Below, piece after piece: positions 59,298 to 64,000 of a stretch of 64,000 bases of DNA; the stretch's first letter is position 1, and each line of letters begins with the position of its first letter. Under the pieces are notes generated by a model. That model had not been told where the DNA came from. It did no database searches and was given only the letters and a program-made list of their open reading frames with translations. Origin of the DNA: Ampullaceana balthica (taxonomy: Eukaryota > Mollusca > Gastropoda > Lymnaeidae); contig CALYLW010000499.1 of assembly GCA_944989445.1 (NCBI GenBank), positions 403,338-467,337 on the forward strand, given 5' to 3'. The position numbers and the translations under genes are program-made.

Positions 59298-60039
59298 CGA
59301 GCCTCTTATTATAACGTTGAGATGGCCATGGAAGATTGTGTCTTGACGGTAATCATGTTACGACGCCTATGGGACGGCTTCAGTAATGGTGAAATAATAA
59401 ACTTATCTGCCAGTGAAATCAAAACTATTCGAGAATGATTCTAGGGAAGCTTTGCATTAAATTGCACTATTATTTTTTTTTGAGGAAGAAAAAAAAATGA
59501 TGGCTCAGTTATCTTCTTAAAACAATTATTTTAAATATTGATTAGTTGTCATTTTAATTTGTCTAGTTATTTTTATTACATGTATTAAATTCATAAATAA
59601 ATGAAATATTAAGGAAAATGATAGTAGTTACGACTAATATAAGTTGACACGATATGGCTGAAAATATCAATGGCTACATGATATTGATTTCACATAACAC
59701 GGTTTTCAAATGGATTCTGTTATATGATATGATTTTTAAGAATTATTTTATGTAACTTTAAGATAAAGCTGTTTTTAAAAAAAATATTTGATGTATGTCT
59801 TTATAACTTTTTTTCTAATAAGACCTTTAGGACAGACTCAATTTGTACAAATCATTGTTAGAGCTCAATTAGAGAATTTTCTGAGTGTTATATTTAGTGA
59901 TTTAATTGATTGAAAATGAGTTGTTCAAAGCGAATTTATGTGTTGGTATGTACCCACCATTCAACCAATCGTGTGACTTATTTAAAAATGGCTTTATAAA
60001 TAATACAGAGCAAACCTCTCGATAAATTTTTTATATAAA
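59292..60039. other. AT-rich spacer
   Basis: No gene or repeat recognised. Confidence 0.5.
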
Positions 60040-60262
60040 TACTATGTATGGAATAATGCACACAAACTATTTCATAATAATTATAAAACCTAAAATCCTA
60101 TTTTTACATCGTTCCCTTTTCAAAAATTAAAATATAACCATAAAACAATGACGTCTTATTATATTTTTATACAAAATCGATCGCAGCGCCACCTAACAGC
60201 ATTATTCCATACATACATACATACATACATACAGACAACGGGAATTATGTATATTGATATTC
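60040..60262 (+). mobile_element. Helentron-like 3' fragment with (CATA)n end
   Basis: Shares aattaaaatat and aaaacaatgacgtc with the 4921 element, and the (CATA)n followed by gggaattatgtatattgat with 18670-18732. The 5' part is absent. Confidence 0.55.
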
Positions 60263-60363
60263 TTATATAAAATACAGAATTACATTTCCAGGGTTGTGAC
60301 ACGTAATATTTTGTTAAAACTGTCTATATCTGGCTTACAGCAAGCTGTCCCTGTCTTATAGAT

Positions 60364-60625
60364 CAGTGCTACTCAAAGTGGTGGCCCGCGGACCGGTGCC
60401 GGTCCGTGGGCCATCCGCCACCGGTTCGCAGAAGTTATCAAGAAAGGACGGGGAAATATAATTATCATTCTCCACTAACAAACATTAATACTAGCCCATG
60501 TTTCAGCAATAAACACATGAAATGAAACAAATAAAATACATTTAGTTAATGAAATAGCGCACCGGTCCCTGGAGCAAAGGAAAAATTCCTGCGGGCCGCC
60601 ATACTAAAAAGTTTTAGAAGCACCG
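60364..60625. mobile_element. hAT-type miniature element, family F copy 4
   Basis: Ends cagtgctactcaaag and agaagcaccg. Subterminal ggaccggtgccggtccgtgg as in 13892. Flanking octamers ttatagat and ttattgat agree at 7 of 8. Confidence 0.9.
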
Positions 60626-60639
60626 TTATTGATAGCTGT

Positions 60640-60890
60640 GTCTGAAATAAAACTAGCTATGGCCGACTTATAGTTATAGCTAGCCATGACTGACTTATGG
60701 CTAACAATGACTGACTTATGGCTAGTTATGACTGATATGGCTAGTTATGACTGACTTAATGCTAGCTGTGGCTATCATAATGCTGGCTAAGACTGAACTA
60801 CGGCTAGCTATGGCTGACTTATGGCTGGCTAGCTGTGACCATCCTATAGCTATTTAAGACTGGCTTACAGCTAGCTATGAATATCTGGTC
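60640..60890. repeat. Degenerate 21-bp minisatellite, about 12 units
   Basis: Units of atggctagctatgactgactt with indels; older than most arrays here. Confidence 0.88.
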
Positions 60891-61576
60891 AAATAGCCCA
60901 TATTCTATATCCGCCATCCATGACAATATCAATCAAAGGAAAATATCTACAGAGCGGTGCCCACTTTACCCGCTCCCAAAAAGTAAATCTACCGAACGTG
61001 CATTTGGGCACGTTTACGCACGACTATAAAATTTTGTTTAATATCTATTTAACCGGCTCTCTCTCTCTCTCTCTCCCCTCTCTCTCTCTCTCTCTCTCTC
61101 TGGGGGATTTTCCCGATATTGCATTATTGAAAGGAAACATCAATCTATAAATAGAATAGCACGCCGTGTTATTTAATTGAAGAGGCTTCGTTATTCTTGG
61201 AAGCATTTGGTGTGTACTTAATTAAATTCACTAATTATCTCTTTACTACTTTTTTATGTGAATTAATTTAAAATAGTACACAACAAATAGGCCCCCGGAT
61301 GAACTGTATAAAATTAATTTTTTTTTAAAGTTAATGAGCCGACAAATAAAAATTATGTGTTTCTTAACATCTTCAGTAATTGAACATATGTTGTTTCAGC
61401 TCTAAATTATGCGTGTTACTAATTTCACTGACAACTTATGAATATTTGCCATGGATCAATGGTGCGGTGATCATTCTGTCGAAGTTTTAAAAGTTTGATT
61501 TAACTACCCTTAAATGTATAGACATCGGAATATCAAACTACCCCCAACAGTGTATAGCGATCAGAGTTTTAAACTA
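60891..61576. other. Spacer with a (CT)n tract at 61058-61101
   Basis: The CT run is broken once by cccc. No gene. Confidence 0.6.
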
Positions 61577-62419
61577 CCGTATATACTCGTTACAAAGCCG
61601 ACCTTTTTGGACAAAATCTTGGGGGAAAAGTTAGGGGGTCGGCTTATGAGCGGGTCATATGTGATTTCTTCATGTACATTGAACATCGGTGTTGTTATTG
61701 TAGATCACCAAGGTCCTTGTCTACATTCTACAAGATTCGACTGCTCTACCAGAAGCTATAATATATTATTAATCATCTGCAATTACCTCATTTAATCATT
61801 TTATTTATTTTTATGAATGATTTAATAAATTGTTTTACAAATTTTGTTTTAAAAAAAACAATTTTAATTTACGCGCTTTCGTCACTGTTTACCAAATAAT
61901 TATTTTTTAAATACCGGTAACTCAAAGAGCACAAAGACAAAGATAGGTCGTTGTCACCTGTGAATCACGAGTTGGATGACGGAGAGGTCACGTGAGTGAA
62001 AGAGCAGGAAGTAGAGTTGTGAGAATTCGGTGTGTAATGGCAGACGTGTGTTGATGACTCCACGTTGTATAACCTCAAATTATACATGCACTGTGCATAG
62101 TGTATATATTAAAGTTGTTTTATTGAAACCAGTTCTTTAGAGGATTATTGTATGCAATGTTATGTATTGAGAGAACGCCTACAAGATATATTAATAAGTT
62201 AAACATAACAAAGATGTTGCAGTCGTACAAAGTAAACACTCATGATGACCGATTTAGCTTGTAGTTTTTAAAAAAAGTGTACCATTTAGCTTAAGCTGTC
62301 CCATTATTTTTGTGGTGTCGGCTTGCGAGCGGGTTACGCACTTTTAATACGTTTCTCTTCCAAAAGAAGGGGGGGGGGTCGGCTTATGAACGAACGGGCT
62401 ATATAACGAGTATATACGG
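61577..62419. mobile_element. Tc1/mariner-like miniature element, copy 2
   Basis: Ends ccgtatatactcgtt and acgagtatatacgg are exact inverted repeats, and TA flanks both sides (61575-61576, 62420-62421). Subterminal aagccgacc and ggtcggctt. It is in opposite orientation to copy 1 and has about 300 bp more interior. Confidence 0.88.
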
Positions 62420-62440
62420 TAATTCAAAATGCTTAGAGGC

Positions 62441-62572
62441 CAATGTTCCCTCCAAGGTTCGTTGTCCCGTGTGCAAAGTCGCTCTGCATTCATTTCTGTG
62501 TGCGCACTCTTTTACAAAATTTGCTGCGCGGTAATTCTAAGCTGCAGCCGCACAGCTTAAAGGGGGACATTG
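62441..62572. mobile_element. 132-bp hAT-like miniature element
   Basis: Ends caatgttccctccaag and cttaaagggggacattg. Flanking octamers ttagaggc and atagagag agree at 5 of 8. Relative of 22890-23069. Confidence 0.7.
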
Positions 62573-62756
62573 ATAGAGAGCCTTATGTCAAACTAGCCTA
62601 AAACGAATAAAGATCAGAATTTCCGAAGGACCAAAGACTTGCTTCCAAATAGACTGAATCCAGATCACTGATCTACACAAAACTGTCAAACTGAGTTAAA
62701 TATATTCGCGGATGCTGGAGAAAGAAAAGAGAAGTATAATAATACTTTCCCGTCAA
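62573..62756. other. Short spacer
   Basis: No signal. Confidence 0.4.
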
Positions 62757-63030
62757 GGGGCCGTCCATAAAGTACGTCACGCTCAAGGAGGGGGGAGGGG
62801 ATGTAAGAAAGTGTGACAGTTTTTGACAGTGGAGGGGGGGGGTCTGGCCATGTGTGACGTAACGGTGTTTTATATTAAATTTTAATTATTTTTTAAATAA
62901 AAACTAAATTTTTGTTCGAAAATGTGACGTACTTTAGGGGAGGGGGTTCCGAGATTTGTGACAGTTTGTGACAGGGGGGAGGGGGTTTTAAATGGTCAAA
63001 AATAGCGTGACATACTTTATGGACGGCCCC
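62757..63030. mobile_element. Miniature inverted-repeat element with 3-bp TSD, copy 3
   Basis: Ends ggggccgtccataaagtacg and ctttatggacggcccc. The triplet CAA lies at 62754-62756 and 63031-63033. G-rich interior as in the other copies. Confidence 0.93.
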
Positions 63031-63789
63031 CAAGCTGACGCAGAGAGAAAGAGAAACTCGTTTGCTCCTTGTTTAAAAATTGTATTTTGTGTTAGTTTTT
63101 TTAAAAAATAGATCAAAGTTTACTAAATTTGCGGAATAAATAACATTGATGAGACACATGCAAGCTATCTTTGTTAGCATTGATTTATATACAGACAACA
63201 ATGCGTCACTATGTTTCATCTGAAAACAAGATCAGCGTTTGGGATTTGTTTCGGTGATAACTTGGCTTGTGTTTAATCTAGTGTTTAATCTTGTGCTTAA
63301 TCTTGTCAGCGCTTGAGCTTTTCGTCTTCTTCTCTCTCTTATAACAATTTTTTTAGAAATACTTTTTTCTTACAAGTTCCTAATTTGTGTTAATGTCAGT
63401 TATGTAAGCCAGCGTTATTCTATTGTTCACATTTTCAAAGTAAATTACATTTTTTTTATTGTTCTAATGAAACATACGATTTTGAATAATTTGCTCAATT
63501 TATATCGAATTTCTTGTTTAATACTTCATTTTTTATTTGTTTTTTTTTAATAAAAAATATTTATATTTAGTAACGTAAATTTGTTTATTTCAATTTCTAA
63601 AATATTTAAAAGATGAAAACTACCCTTGGCCGCCAAAAGCTTGGTCATGTATAAATATTTTATCCGTTTATAGGTTGATGCAGCCATAAGGCTACAAATG
63701 TTTATTCCATGCTTTAAATTTTAAAGTCATAACCAGCTTTCAAGCATCAGACTTCACATTTGAGATCAGCTGATTTAATGGGATACAGA
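63031..63789. other. AT-rich spacer
   Basis: A short tgtttaatcttgtgcttaat repetition at 63268-63305. No gene. Confidence 0.5.
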
Positions 63790-64000
63790 AATTAAGTGAA
63801 AAGTGCGTTTAGATAAAAACATTATGTGACACGTGCCTAGATACAAATAATATGTGACAGGTTCCAAGATAACAACAATATGTGACAATGGCAGAGATAA
63901 AACAATATGTAACAGGTGTCCAGATACAAACAATATGTGACAGGTGCCCAGATACAAACAATATGTGGCTAGTGCCCAGATACAAACAATATGTGACAGT
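63790..64000. repeat. 28-bp minisatellite, running off the right edge
   Basis: About seven to eight units of cagatacaaacaatatgtga plus caggtgcc; the first ones are diverged. The array is cut by the window end. Confidence 0.93.

Overview
This window looks like gene-poor, repeat-dense nuclear DNA of an invertebrate animal. A mollusc, perhaps a gastropod, is my best guess. I base this on tRNA-headed SINEs, Helentron-like elements ending in (CATA)n and the unusual minisatellite load; no diagnostic gene confirms it. I found no host protein-coding gene with confidence. Recognisable coding sequence comes only from transposable elements, and all of it is broken. Most long open frames lie inside tandem arrays whose unit has no stop codon and is a multiple of 3 bp (15, 30, 36 bp), or whose unit is open in all three frames.

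Layout. 1-3300: a 23-bp satellite array cut by the window edge, with 184-bp (8 x 23) higher-order spacing and a diverged 46-bp dimer edge. 3300-10400: a CT tract, two head-to-tail Helentron-like elements, a foldback, three hAT-type miniature elements and a reverse-oriented Helitron-like element. 10400-11470: a composite repeat (long foldback, tRNA-like segment, core of family B), present again at 54020-54945. 11500-18740: 13-bp, 32-bp and 60-bp minisatellites, two hAT miniature elements, SINEs, GA tracts and further Helentron-like copies with a tRNA-Val-like relic. 18800-19790: two head-to-tail family B elements. 20560-26120: a 36-bp array, an (AT)n tract, a SINE with an 11-bp target duplication, and two separate 15-bp arrays with a 3-bp-TSD miniature element between them. 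27301-27682: a 5'-truncated LINE tail with a 10-bp target duplication. 28500-35150: short minisatellites, another 3-bp-TSD element, hAT and SINE copies, a 1.6-kb zone of a scattered decayed motif, and a dead hAT with transposase C-terminal coding. 37756-39562: a dead hAT of the ZMYM/DUF4371 type with perfect 8-bp target duplications, inside which a 44-bp minisatellite arose from transposase codons. 41160-42530: 17-bp and 26-bp arrays. 45000-48740: a Tc1/mariner-like miniature element and a cluster of family B copies. 48880-52270: hAT dimerisation-domain relic, hAT-like element and an 86-bp array. 53000-56160: a reverse family B copy, the second composite repeat, and adjoining 22-bp and 37-bp arrays. 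56211-58238: a 2-kb LINE copy with endonuclease, reverse transcriptase and zinc-finger tail, a 17-bp target duplication, an internal deletion and frameshifts. 58348-64000: Helitron-like, Helentron-like, hAT, mariner-like and 3-bp-TSD elements, ending in a 28-bp array that runs off the window.

Nothing here works as a pathway or operon. The biology visible is genome dynamics: about a dozen hAT-derived insertions, several families of non-autonomous elements, and more than two dozen minisatellites. The best supported second-look items are the co-varying inverted ends of family B, the paired 1-kb composite repeat, the 184-bp satellite periodicity, the codon-derived minisatellite, and the three matching insertions with 3-bp target duplications.
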